5,480 nt of DNA from Myxococcales bacterium (GCA_020430865.1 JAGQIY010001507.1:1-5480), one strand, 5' to 3'; numbered from the stretch's first letter, positions 1-5,425 are shown. Translations and numbers: made by a program. The notes: a model not told the origin generated them from the sequence alone.

Positions 1-36
1 AGTAGCGCGATGACCCGTCCTCCTCGGGGCCATTGA
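1..36 (+). CDS. Possible 3' tail of an upstream gene (partial)
   Basis: Frame 1 is open from the window edge to a TGA at 34-36 and would encode 11 C-terminal residues, SSAMTRPPRGH. The other two forward frames meet stop codons within the first 13 bases (TAG at 3-5, TGA at 11-13). If a forward gene enters the window and runs past about position 13, this is its frame. Eleven codons are too few to judge codon use or homology, and the upstream gene could equally end at 3-5 or lie on the other strand. No function can be proposed. Confidence 0.2.
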   Translation, partial: SSAMTRPPRGH

Positions 37-56
37 ACTTCTTCGAACCAGGAAGC

Positions 57-74
57 TCTGGACGAACTACCCAT
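57..74 (+). promoter_or_regulatory. Box 1: putative operator upstream of the lipoprotein gene
   Basis: The sequence TCTGGACGAACTACCCAT matches 16 of 18 positions of the minus-strand sequence at 2655-2672 (box 2). It also matches the core GACGAAYTGACCAT of box 4' at 5364-5377 at 11 of 14 positions. The box reads toward the lipoprotein gene and ends 71 bases before its ATG at 146. Orientation and distance are like those of box 2 to its gene (54) and box 4' to its gene (58). A weak TACACT -10-like hexamer lies at 96-101. The repeat is seen directly; its role as a binding site is inferred. Confidence 0.55.
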
Positions 75-145
75 TTATCGCGGGTCTCTCTCGACTACAC
101 TATCTGTTGGTCGCGTCCGGTCGGGCCCCAGTCGGAAAGATGGAT

Positions 146-1345
146 ATGCAAACTCCGTTTCGAATCGGTTCAAGCTCCAGAGCTTGGGCGGTGGCCTCCT
201 TCGTCTCTGCGATCGTCGTTGCAGGGTGTGGGGATGAGCCATCGGCGACGCGCTTCTCCCAACAGTCGGGTGGCACAGGCTCAGCAAGCGGGTCGTCTGG
301 CAACGGCCATGGAGGCACCGCCGGTAGCGCTGCGGCGGGAGGGGCCGGCGGGACGACAGCGGCAGGGGGTGCGGCTGGTTCCGCAGGGGAAACGTCACGT
401 CCTGGCGATGGAGTATGTAGCGGCGACGAGGACGCTGACACCACCCCAGAGGACTGCCCGGCGGTCGCCGGCGATGGCCTGTGCACTCACGACGAGGACG
501 CGGGATCCACACCCGAGGATTGCCCCGCCGTCGCGGGAGACGGTCTCTGCACTCACGATGAGTCGCCGCTGAATACACCCTCCGACTGCCCAACCGTCGC
601 AGGCGACGGGATCTGCTCAGGCTCCGAGAACGCCGGCACCACCCCGAGCGACTGTCCTGCCAATCCGTCGGATGGATTCTGTACCCACGACGAGACCTTC
701 GAGACTACGAAGGACTGTCCCGCTCCGGACGTCACGTTCGGCGGTGGTACCCTCGACGATCTAAGGAAGTTGAGTGCTCCACTGCTATTCAACACGTTGA
801 CAATCGACGGCAGGCTCACGATCTCCCCTGCGGACGGCAGCGTCATCCTGGAGGCTCAGACGATTGCGATCACCCGTCAGGGGAGCATCGTATCCGAGCA
901 AGGCATCTGCGACTGGGCAGACAGTCCCAGTCTGGTACTGGTTGGGAGGACGGCAGTCGAGGTCCTCGGAATGGTCGACCTGTCTGGAAAGAACGGGAAG
1001 CCAGGCACTTCGACCGCCAGCTGTAACCTGCCGCACGGCAAGGATGGTGGCGACCTCCAGGTCTTCAGCGAGATGGCGACTCTCGGCGGCAGCATCGATG
1101 TCCGTGGCGGCGACGGTGGCTATACCAGGGACTCCTACGGCGGCACGGTCTTCCAGTGGGGAGGCGATGGTGGGGATGGCGGAGACGTCAAGTTCGAGGC
1201 GTCCATGGTCTACTGGCTGGGGTTCAGCGTGAACGTATCAGGCGGTGCCGCCGGCTCGGGGGACTCCAGCTCGACCAACGGGAGTCCGGGAGCCCCAGGC
1301 GTGAAGGTCCTTCCACCAGGCGTCACCATCGTCGGCTCACCCTGA
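146..1345 (+). CDS. Secreted lipoprotein with five Cys/Asp repeats and a Gly-rich beta-solenoid-like domain (LP)
   Basis: This 399-residue protein is probably lipid-anchored at the cell surface. Residues 1-28 form a lipoprotein signal peptide: Arg at 6 and 12, a hydrophobic stretch at 13-26, and a lipobox VAGC with Cys28 as the predicted acylation site. The residue after Cys28 is Gly, so there is no Asp at +2. Residues 38-86 are a Gly/Ser/Ala linker. Residues 87-195 hold five repeats of 21-22 residues of the form GDGxCxxDE-x5-TPxDCP, giving ten regularly spaced Cys and many acidic residues; disulfides and metal binding are plausible but unproven. Residues 196-399 show alternating hydrophobic strands such as LTIDGRLTI and SIDVRGGDGG with Gly-rich turns, suggesting a beta-solenoid, with Cys at 255 and 293. 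I chose ATG 146 because GGAAAG at 134-139 lies 6 bases upstream; ATG 140 and TTG 107 are alternatives. No enzymatic motif is visible, and the function is unknown. R1 converges on it, with 64 bases between the stops. Confidence 0.85.
   Translation: MQTPFRIGSSSRAWAVASFVSAIVVAGCGDEPSATRFSQQSGGTGSASGSSGNGHGGTAGSAAAGGAGGTTAAGGAAGSAGETSRPGDGVCSGDEDADTTPEDCPAVAGDGLCTHDEDAGSTPEDCPAVAGDGLCTHDESPLNTPSDCPTVAGDGICSGSENAGTTPSDCPANPSDGFCTHDETFETTKDCPAPDVTFGGGTLDDLRKLSAPLLFNTLTIDGRLTISPADGSVILEAQTIAITRQGSIVSEQGICDWADSPSLVLVGRTAVEVLGMVDLSGKNGKPGTSTASCNLPHGKDGGDLQVFSEMATLGGSIDVRGGDGGYTRDSYGGTVFQWGGDGGDGGDVKFEASMVYWLGFSVNVSGGAAGSGDSSSTNGSPGAPGVKVLPPGVTIVGSP
404..730 (+). repeat. Five in-frame tandem repeats of 66 bp (last one 63 bp)
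   Basis: The units are 404-469, 470-535, 536-601, 602-667 and 668-730, within the lipoprotein gene. Each encodes a Cys at unit residue 5, an acidic patch, a Thr-Pro or similar, and a second Cys near unit residue 18 inside (E/S/K)DCP. Units 2 and 3 share GDGLCTHDE. The protein pattern is much better conserved than the DNA, with many synonymous changes. This points to old duplications kept by selection rather than a recent expansion. Confidence 0.85.
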
Positions 1346-1409
1346 GCGCTCGAAACAAGCAGCACAATCGCGCGAAGAGTGAGGCGTTTTATATCCGCGA
1401 GGCAATAGT

Positions 1410-2600
1410 CTAGAGCGACGCGATCTCTCGCCGAGACCGCAGACCCAGCTTGTCCAGGATGCTGGCGATCTGGTTTGCTACCGTCCGCGGGGACACGCCG
1501 CGTTCGCATCCGATCTGCTCATTCGTCATTCCGCGTCCAACGAGCTCGCAGACGGCCATCTCGGCGTTCGTGAGGCTCCCACGCCGCGAAGCACTGCACG
1601 CGCGCACCACCTGAAGGCCACCGAGGAGCTCGCCATGCCGCCGCTCCGGATGCGTCAGTGTCCGAAAGACGCTGACCAGTTCCGTGGTCGAGCGCACGCC
1701 AAGCTTGTGTCGAGCGACCTGCAGATGGGATGCCACGGACGACTCCGTGACGCCCAGCCGATACGCGATCTGTCCATTGTTGAGCCCGCGGCCCACGAGC
1801 TCGACGACCTCGCGTTGCCGACGCGTGAGCGCCAGCGTGAACCTTGGCTCCACCCGGTTTCGATAGGCGGCAACGTAGCGCTTCCCGTCGCTCTCGAAGA
1901 CATCCACCAGTGACCAGCGTCCGTCGACCAAGGCCTGCCAGGTCTCCAGCGCCTGGTCCGCGCGCGGCGCCTCCAACGCCGCGCTCCGCGCCAGCACCGC
2001 GGCGCGCAGCCGGGAGGACGCCTTGGAGTCCTTCAAGTGCTTCTCGGCGTGTTCGACGGCGCCCTGGAGTCCGAAGATCGCCTCCGCCCCGGTCGGGCAA
2101 CGCCTGAGACCGCGACGCAGGCGATACGCCGAGCTGACGTGGGCCATCGCTCTGGACCAGAGCACGCGCTCGCGCGGCGCGGTCCTGGTCCGCTCGGAAA
2201 GGGCAACGCCGATCACGAGCCCGCTACCGTTCGCGTCGACAGTGTTCGCCCCGAGGAAGTCCGGGACCCCGGCGTGAAGCGACTCCTCGGGCAACGCCCG
2301 CTGGAATACCTCGCTGGTGCTGGCGTAGCCCCGCCCGAACCAGGCCCGGATGTCGACGGGGTCCATCGCTCGCAGCACCCGAGGCACGATATCCAGGAAC
2401 TGTGGATCTCCGAACCCGAGCAACAGGTTGTCGATCTCAACCGCAACGTCGTCAGCGAGCCTGCAGGTGTACGCAATGACGGCAACACCAGGAGGAAGGC
2501 CGGGCACGGCCGCGTTGGCCAGCTCGCGAAGCCAGTCCCCGTCATCTCCGTCCAGACGATAAGCCGCACGCAACACCTGCCTCAAGTCCAGCGCCCGCAC
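1410..2600 (-). CDS. LuxR/GerE-family transcriptional regulator with two HTH domains (R1)
   Basis: This 396-residue protein is a probable DNA-binding regulator. Residues 1-30 are a helical cap with AAYRLDGDDGDWL, conserved in R2 and R3. Residues about 31-145 are an N-terminal sensor-like region of unrecognised ligand. Residues about 146-165 form a helix, WSRAMAHVSSAYRLRRGL, of a type common before the linker in GAF/PAS LuxR proteins. Residues 221-248 carry the block W-QALV-DGRWSLVD-FESDGKR shared by all three large regulators. HTH1 spans about 256-312 and HTH2 about 343-396; both follow the GerE pattern (LTxxxxxVxxLVxxGxxNxxIA). The protein ends almost at the last HTH2 helix. GTG 2600 is preferred over GTG 2624 because a strong GGGGAGGG lies just before it and the paralogues begin at the same point. 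It is divergent from R2, and box 2 lies 54 bases upstream. Autoregulation is inferred. There is no receiver domain or recognisable acyl-homoserine-lactone domain. Confidence 0.88.
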   Translation of the reverse strand: MRALDLRQVLRAAYRLDGDDGDWLRELANAAVPGLPPGVAVIAYTCRLADDVAVEIDNLLLGFGDPQFLDIVPRVLRAMDPVDIRAWFGRGYASTSEVFQRALPEESLHAGVPDFLGANTVDANGSGLVIGVALSERTRTAPRERVLWSRAMAHVSSAYRLRRGLRRCPTGAEAIFGLQGAVEHAEKHLKDSKASSRLRAAVLARSAALEAPRADQALETWQALVDGRWSLVDVFESDGKRYVAAYRNRVEPRFTLALTRRQREVVELVGRGLNNGQIAYRLGVTESSVASHLQVARHKLGVRSTTELVSVFRTLTHPERRHGELLGGLQVVRACSASRRGSLTNAEMAVCELVGRGMTNEQIGCERGVSPRTVANQIASILDKLGLRSRREIASL

Positions 2601-2603
2601 TGA

Positions 2604-2611
2604 CCCTCCCC
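2604..2611 (-). promoter_or_regulatory. Strong ribosome binding site deciding the R1 start
   Basis: Read on the minus strand this is GGGGAGGG, three bases before the GTG at 2600-2598. The upstream in-frame GTG at 2624 has no comparable purine tract. The site therefore favours a 396-residue over a 404-residue protein. Confidence 0.7.
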
Positions 2612-2645
2612 GCTTGACTGGCACTAGTCTCGACCCGTCCCATGA

Positions 2646-2669
2646 GCAGGCACCATGGTCAGTTCGTCC
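2646..2669 (-). promoter_or_regulatory. Box 2: putative operator in the divergent R1/R2 promoter region
   Basis: This 24-bp segment matches 22 of 24 positions of 5292-5315; the differences are at 2650 and 2662. On the minus strand its core is GACGAACTGACCAT (2668-2655), which ends 54 bases before the R1 start. On the plus side it lies 126 bases before the R2 ATG, so it could serve both divergent genes. Extended to 2672 it also matches box 1 at 16 of 18 positions. The repeat is seen directly; regulator binding is inferred. Confidence 0.65.
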
Positions 2670-2670
2670 A

Positions 2671-2691
2671 GAAGGGGCACACTGGCCCTTC
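2671..2691. repeat. Inverted repeat beside box 2
   Basis: GAAGGG at 2671-2676 and CCCTTC at 2686-2691 form perfect 6-bp arms around 9 bases. It directly abuts box 2 on the R2 side. It could be a second operator or a hairpin in an R2 leader. The distance to the R2 start (104 bases) and the lack of a T-tract argue against a terminator. A smaller dyad, GGCGA-G-TCGCC, lies at 2746-2756, nearer R2. Confidence 0.4.
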
Positions 2692-2795
2692 GGTCCTCAC
2701 CCCTGCTGCCTCGTGGATTCGCGACGGAAGAAATGCGTGCCCTGTGGCGAGTCGCCTCGTAACCCCGCCGCAGTAGGTCGTATCCTTCTGCACCG

Positions 2796-4022
2796 ATGAA
2801 GGGCGATCCGGTGGCCATCTTGGAGGTTTGCTATGCGTTGGGCGGTGACTTCGACACGTGGCTGGATGACCTCGTCAACGCGCTGCAGCCAAGCCTCGAT
2901 GTCGGCCTTGGCTTGGTCTGCACGGGGGTCCGCCTCACATCGAGCGGACCGCAGCACGCCTTCGAGACGACGTGGGGCAACGCACCAGGAAACGCCGGCG
3001 AGCTGATCCGGATCTCGCAGCAGACCATGCCCGACCCCAGCGAGGTGATGGCGACCTTCGCGAGTTCGCGGTTCACCACGGCACGCGGCGAGATGTCCGA
3101 AGAGAACCTCCAGCGATTCAACGAGATCGCCTCTACGGTCGGAGTACGCGACGGCGCCGGCGTGGTGTTCTCGGACGGAACCCTGGGCGTGCTGATCGCC
3201 GCGCTGCTACCTCACAAGGCCCGATTGGCGATCGCCGAGCGCCGCATGTGGAGTCGCATCGCGATCCATCTGAGTCACGCCCTGCGCCTGCGACGCCGCA
3301 TCACTGGGCCCCCGGTCGCGGTCCTCGCTCCGAATGGACGCATGCTCCACGCCGAACAGGACGCGCTCCCGCTTCCAGCGCGCGAGCTCCTGCGGGCCCA
3401 CGTCAAGCAAGTGGAGCGCGCGAGAAGCAGGACTCGACGTGCAGACGCGCCCAGCGCCGTTGCTCTGTGGAAGGGCCTCGTCGACGGTCGCTGGTCGCTG
3501 GTCGACCGCTTCGAATCCGACGGCAAGCGCTTCATCGTCGCCCTGGAGAACCCAATCGGCACGCCCCCGATCGCGCAGCTCTCCCCCAAGGAGCGGGCCG
3601 TCTGCCAGCTCGCCGCCGAGGGCTACCCGAACACCTCGATCGCCTACGCACTGGGCTCGAAGCCGTCCACCGTCGGCAACCAACTCAGCCGAGCCTTGCA
3701 GAAACTGCGACTCGCCAAGCGCTCCGACCTGGTCAGGACCTGGGGACTGCTGGCACGAGGCGATACTCAGGTCTCACCACTCCCGGAGGTCGACGACGCG
3801 CTGGTCGTCGCGCGAGGTGCGCGAGCCAGCAGACCGCTACCGCAGCTCACCCCCGCGGAACGCGAGATCGCAACGCTGCTGGCCGAGGGATGGTCCAACA
3901 GCGACATCGCGCGACACCGCGGAGTGAGCCCGCGCACCGTCGCGAACCAGGTGCAGCGCATCTTCGACAAGCTCGGGGTGTCTTCGCGAGTCGCGGTCCA
4001 GAACGCGATCGAGCGAGGCTAG
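2796..4022 (+). CDS. LuxR/GerE-family transcriptional regulator with two HTH domains (R2)
   Basis: This 408-residue protein is a full-length paralogue of R1. The N-terminal cap VAILEVCYALGGDFDTWL (6-23) aligns with R1 and R3. Residues about 32-146 are a sensor-like region. Residues 152-168 form the helix WSRIAIHLSHALRLRRR. A PAS-like stretch follows, with VLAPNGRMLHA at 176-186, then the family block WKGLVDGRWSLVDRFESDGK at 225-244. HTH1 is about 262-316 and HTH2 about 351-405; they are joined by an Ala/Arg/Pro-containing linker. HTH2 has the recognition segment SPRTVANQ, as in R1. ATG 2796 has no good Shine-Dalgarno sequence. GTG 2811, with GAAGGG upstream, is an alternative, but it would shorten the N-terminal cap relative to R1 and R3, so I keep ATG. 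It is divergent from R1 (195 bases between starts) and in tandem with S and R3. The ligand is unknown. Confidence 0.88.
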   Translation: MKGDPVAILEVCYALGGDFDTWLDDLVNALQPSLDVGLGLVCTGVRLTSSGPQHAFETTWGNAPGNAGELIRISQQTMPDPSEVMATFASSRFTTARGEMSEENLQRFNEIASTVGVRDGAGVVFSDGTLGVLIAALLPHKARLAIAERRMWSRIAIHLSHALRLRRRITGPPVAVLAPNGRMLHAEQDALPLPARELLRAHVKQVERARSRTRRADAPSAVALWKGLVDGRWSLVDRFESDGKRFIVALENPIGTPPIAQLSPKERAVCQLAAEGYPNTSIAYALGSKPSTVGNQLSRALQKLRLAKRSDLVRTWGLLARGDTQVSPLPEVDDALVVARGARASRPLPQLTPAEREIATLLAEGWSNSDIARHRGVSPRTVANQVQRIFDKLGVSSRVAVQNAIERG

Positions 4023-4066
4023 TCCCGTAGCCATCCAGCATTTCCGCGTTGCTTCCACCCTCGCAT

Positions 4067-4102
4067 GGAGGAAATGACCATGGGGGGGAGGTCAATTCCG
4101 CC
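4067..4102. promoter_or_regulatory. Box 3/3': inverted pair of operator-like half-sites upstream of S-R3
   Basis: GGAGGAAATGACCATGG at 4067-4083 matches the consensus GGACGAAYTGACCATGG at 15 of 17 positions and faces the S gene. Seven bases on, 4090-4102 reads GGCGGAATTGACC on the minus strand, matching GGACGAATTGACC at 11 of 13. The two cores form an inverted repeat, GAAATGACC with GGTCAATTC, separated by 10 bases containing a run of seven G. The site is 191 bases before the S start, much farther than the other boxes from their genes. A promoter here would therefore give a long leader. Confidence 0.5.
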
Positions 4103-4158
4103 GTATGCGAGGCGGAGAGCGTGTTTCCAGACGGTTACACAGGTCGACCGCGAGCAAG

Positions 4159-4179
4159 GAACCGAATGGCACTCGGTTC
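4159..4179. repeat. Hairpin-forming inverted repeat in the S-R3 leader
   Basis: GAACCGA at 4159-4165 and TCGGTTC at 4173-4179 are perfect 7-bp arms around a 7-base loop, ATGGCAC. It lies between box 3 and the S start. If transcription begins near box 3 it would form an RNA stem-loop in the 5' leader; otherwise it could be an operator. No T-run follows, so it is not a typical intrinsic terminator. Confidence 0.45.
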
Positions 4180-4184
4180 TTCGC

Positions 4185-4209
4185 TGGAGTCCGCGCGGAC
4201 TTGGAGTCC
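4185..4209. repeat. 14-bp perfect palindrome flanked by a TGGAGTCC direct repeat
   Basis: AGTCCGCGCGGACT at 4188-4201 is a perfect palindrome. TGGAGTCC occurs at 4185-4192 and again at 4202-4209, with starts 17 bases apart, so the left copy overlaps the palindrome and the right copy begins at its end. It is six bases after the preceding hairpin. It could be a dimer-binding site or a second RNA stem; the sequence alone does not decide between them. Confidence 0.45.
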
Positions 4210-4258
4210 AGGTCGAGACCAGGCTGGGGTACGCTCCGAGTCAACAGAAGCCTTCTAC

Positions 4259-4264
4259 GAGGAG
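4259..4264 (+). promoter_or_regulatory. Ribosome binding site deciding the S start
   Basis: GAGGAG lies eight bases before GTG 4273. The frame is open upstream to ATG 4105, but that stretch has a lower share of G/C at third codon positions and no resemblance to the paralogues. The 99-residue start is therefore favoured over a 155-residue protein. Confidence 0.6.
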
Positions 4265-4272
4265 TATCCGCG

Positions 4273-4572
4273 GTGACTGATCCCGACCCCGCGAGTGGCA
4301 ACGCAATCGACGGATTCACGTGGAAGCAGGCAGACCGGCACTTCGCGGTGATCTGCATCGACGCGGCTCCCACGGCCAGACCCGAGGGTCTGACCGAAGC
4401 CGAATGGACCGTGGCTCGCCTGATCGTTGCTGGACTGGACAATCGAGAGATCGCGACGGCTCGAGGGGCATCACCCCGTACCATCGCAAACCAGCTCCAA
4501 GCCATCTTCCGGAAGCTACGCGTGCACAGCAGACACGAACTGTGTGCCGTGCTTGGCGAGCCGAGCAAGTAG
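4273..4572 (+). CDS. Small stand-alone LuxR/GerE-type HTH protein (S)
   Basis: This 99-residue protein is little more than one DNA-binding domain. Residues 15-30, FTWKQADRHFAVICID, resemble the short strand segment that precedes HTH2 in R1 and R2. Residues 39-93 are a complete GerE-type HTH: GLTEAE, then VARLIVAGLDNREIA, then the recognition segment SPRTIANQ and IFRKLRVHSRHEL. It matches HTH2, not HTH1, of R1 and R2. There is no sensor, receiver or membrane segment. The stop codon is one base before the R3 GTG, so the two genes are very likely co-transcribed and translationally coupled. Because the same two modules are fused in R1 and R2, I infer that S works with R3, perhaps as a heteromer. 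Proteins of this size with a lone GerE domain (GerE itself) can act as regulators, so independent action is possible. Confidence 0.82.
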   Translation: MTDPDPASGNAIDGFTWKQADRHFAVICIDAAPTARPEGLTEAEWTVARLIVAGLDNREIATARGASPRTIANQLQAIFRKLRVHSRHELCAVLGEPSK

Positions 4573-4573
4573 G

Positions 4574-5272
4574 GTGGGACGACGGCCCGACCCCGTTGCC
4601 ATCGTCGAGGCGGCGTATCGCATCGAGCTTGGCGAGGATGCGTGGCTCCGACAGTTGACCGCTGCCATCGGCGCCACACTGGATCCCGGAGGCAACGGCG
4701 TCCGATTCGCCCCATCCAAGGTCGAGCGCGTCATCTACCAGCACGTCGCCGCCCATGTGGGGGCAGGTATCAAGCTGCTGGAACGCGCGAGGGGAGACTC
4801 GCCAGACGCCATCGTGTCCCCACGGGGAGACGTCGAAGACGGACTTGAGGAGCTGGCGACCAGGGAATCCAGAGACGCCATTCGAAAGGCGGTCCGGCGC
4901 ATCGACTCCGCCCGCACTCGCGAGGGTCGAGCAGACCCACTCACCGCGCTCGCGCTTTGGCAAGGCCTGTTTGCAGGGAGGTGGTCCATCGTCGAACGCT
5001 TCGACTCGGACGGAAGGCGCTTCTACCTGCTCCAGAGCAATGAACCAGAGTGCAGGCTGAGTCGGCCGCTCCCGAAGCGCCAGAGACAGGTGCTCTTCTA
5101 CGCCAGCCTGGGTCTGCCCAACAAGGAGATCGCATATGCACTCGGGACTGCTCCCACGACCGTGGGGCAGCATCTCTCCTTGGGACTCAAGCGGATCGGC
5201 CTCAAGTCGCGCACCGAACTGGTCGCCGTAGCCAGGCAGCTCCGTAGCGCTGCAGCGGAACCAGATAGCTAG
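4574..5272 (+). CDS. Short LuxR-type regulator with one HTH and a deleted sensor core (R3)
   Basis: This 232-residue paralogue of R1 and R2 begins with DPVAIVEAAYRIELGEDAWL (6-25), equivalent to R2 residues 4-23. At about residues 38-44 (DPGGNGV) the alignment jumps to the R2 region near 146. About 105 sensor residues are therefore absent, in frame. Residues 45-72 correspond to the pre-linker helix. Residues 80-127 match the PAS-like stretch, and 129-148 carry the family block WQGLFAGRWSIVERFDSDGR. HTH1 is at 164-218 (KRQRQVLFYASLGLPNKEIA, then APTTVGQH). There is no HTH2; the protein ends 14 residues later. GTG 4574 was chosen because it aligns with the paralogue starts and immediately follows the S stop. 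Its frame is open upstream but unlike the family there. The Shine-Dalgarno is weak, consistent with coupling to S. Without the sensor core it may be constitutive or signal only through S; this is inference. Confidence 0.82.
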   Translation: MGRRPDPVAIVEAAYRIELGEDAWLRQLTAAIGATLDPGGNGVRFAPSKVERVIYQHVAAHVGAGIKLLERARGDSPDAIVSPRGDVEDGLEELATRESRDAIRKAVRRIDSARTREGRADPLTALALWQGLFAGRWSIVERFDSDGRRFYLLQSNEPECRLSRPLPKRQRQVLFYASLGLPNKEIAYALGTAPTTVGQHLSLGLKRIGLKSRTELVAVARQLRSAAAEPDS

Positions 5273-5291
5273 CCCCGGGCAGATCATCGGC

Positions 5292-5377
5292 GCAGACACC
5301 ATGGTCAATTCGTCCGGTTCACGTTCCAGCGCGGGAACACACCTTTATTTCCGCACGCATACAGACGAATTGACCAT
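5292..5377. promoter_or_regulatory. Box 4/4': inverted operator pair upstream of the gene at 5436
   Basis: ATGGTCAATTCGTC at 5301-5314 and GACGAATTGACCAT at 5364-5377 are perfect 14-bp inverted copies separated by 49 bases. The left copy extends to 5292-5315, where it matches 22 of 24 positions of box 2. The right copy faces the gene at 5436 and ends 58 bases before its ATG. A smaller dyad, GTTCC-N6-GGAAC (5323-5338), lies between them. Such an arrangement would suit two bound dimers, possibly with looping. Weak promoter-like hexamers TTGACG (5382-5387) and TACCCT (5401-5406) follow, but their 13-base spacing is poor. Confidence 0.65.
5323..5338. repeat. Small dyad nested between boxes 4 and 4'
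   Basis: GTTCC and GGAAC arms of 5 bp are separated by AGCGCG. The arms are short and could be chance. The dyad is noted because it sits near the middle of the box 4/4' spacer and because box 2 also has a dyad just beside it. Confidence 0.3.
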
Positions 5378-5425
5378 TCCCTTGACGACCTCGGACTCCT
5401 TACCCTGGCGCGACAACCAGTGAAC

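Noticed and set aside
1346..1409. Bidirectional terminator between LP and R1
   Set aside because: The 64-base convergent gap has a short GTTTTAT tract, but I could find no stable stem beside it.
2037..2603. A 188-codon plus-strand frame opposite R1
   Set aside because: It is antisense to R1, has no domain or good ribosome binding site, and is best explained as a codon-bias shadow.
2726..2741. A possible weak box upstream of R2 (GGAAGAAATG, 55 bases before the ATG)
   Set aside because: The distance fits the other boxes, but only about half of the core positions match and the TGACCAT half is lost.
2972..4030. A 352-codon open frame on the plus strand inside R2
   Set aside because: It is another frame of R2, and its product is dominated by Arg, Pro and Ala with low-complexity character. 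R2 has the coherent domain structure.
4039..4076. Inverted repeat CATTTCC/GGAAATG after R2 as a terminator
   Set aside because: The arms are 24 bases apart and no T-run follows. The right arm overlaps box 3.
4427..4573. Upstream extension of R3 inside S, or a frameshift joining S and R3
   Set aside because: The R3 frame is open back to 4427, but the extra residues do not resemble the paralogues. GTG 4574 aligns with their starts. No slippery sequence is evident at the S stop, so coupled reinitiation is simpler.
4650..4662. TTGACC-containing, box-like sequence inside R3, and a similar CTGACCA near 1672-1680 inside R1
   Set aside because: They match only five to seven consecutive core bases without the GACGAA half, and lie within coding sequence. 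They are expected by chance.
4316..5308. A 330-codon open frame on the minus strand across S and R3
   Set aside because: It is antisense to two genes with clear HTH homology. Its translation is rich in Cys, Trp, Pro and Arg without any recognisable domain. In GC-rich DNA such long shadow frames are common.
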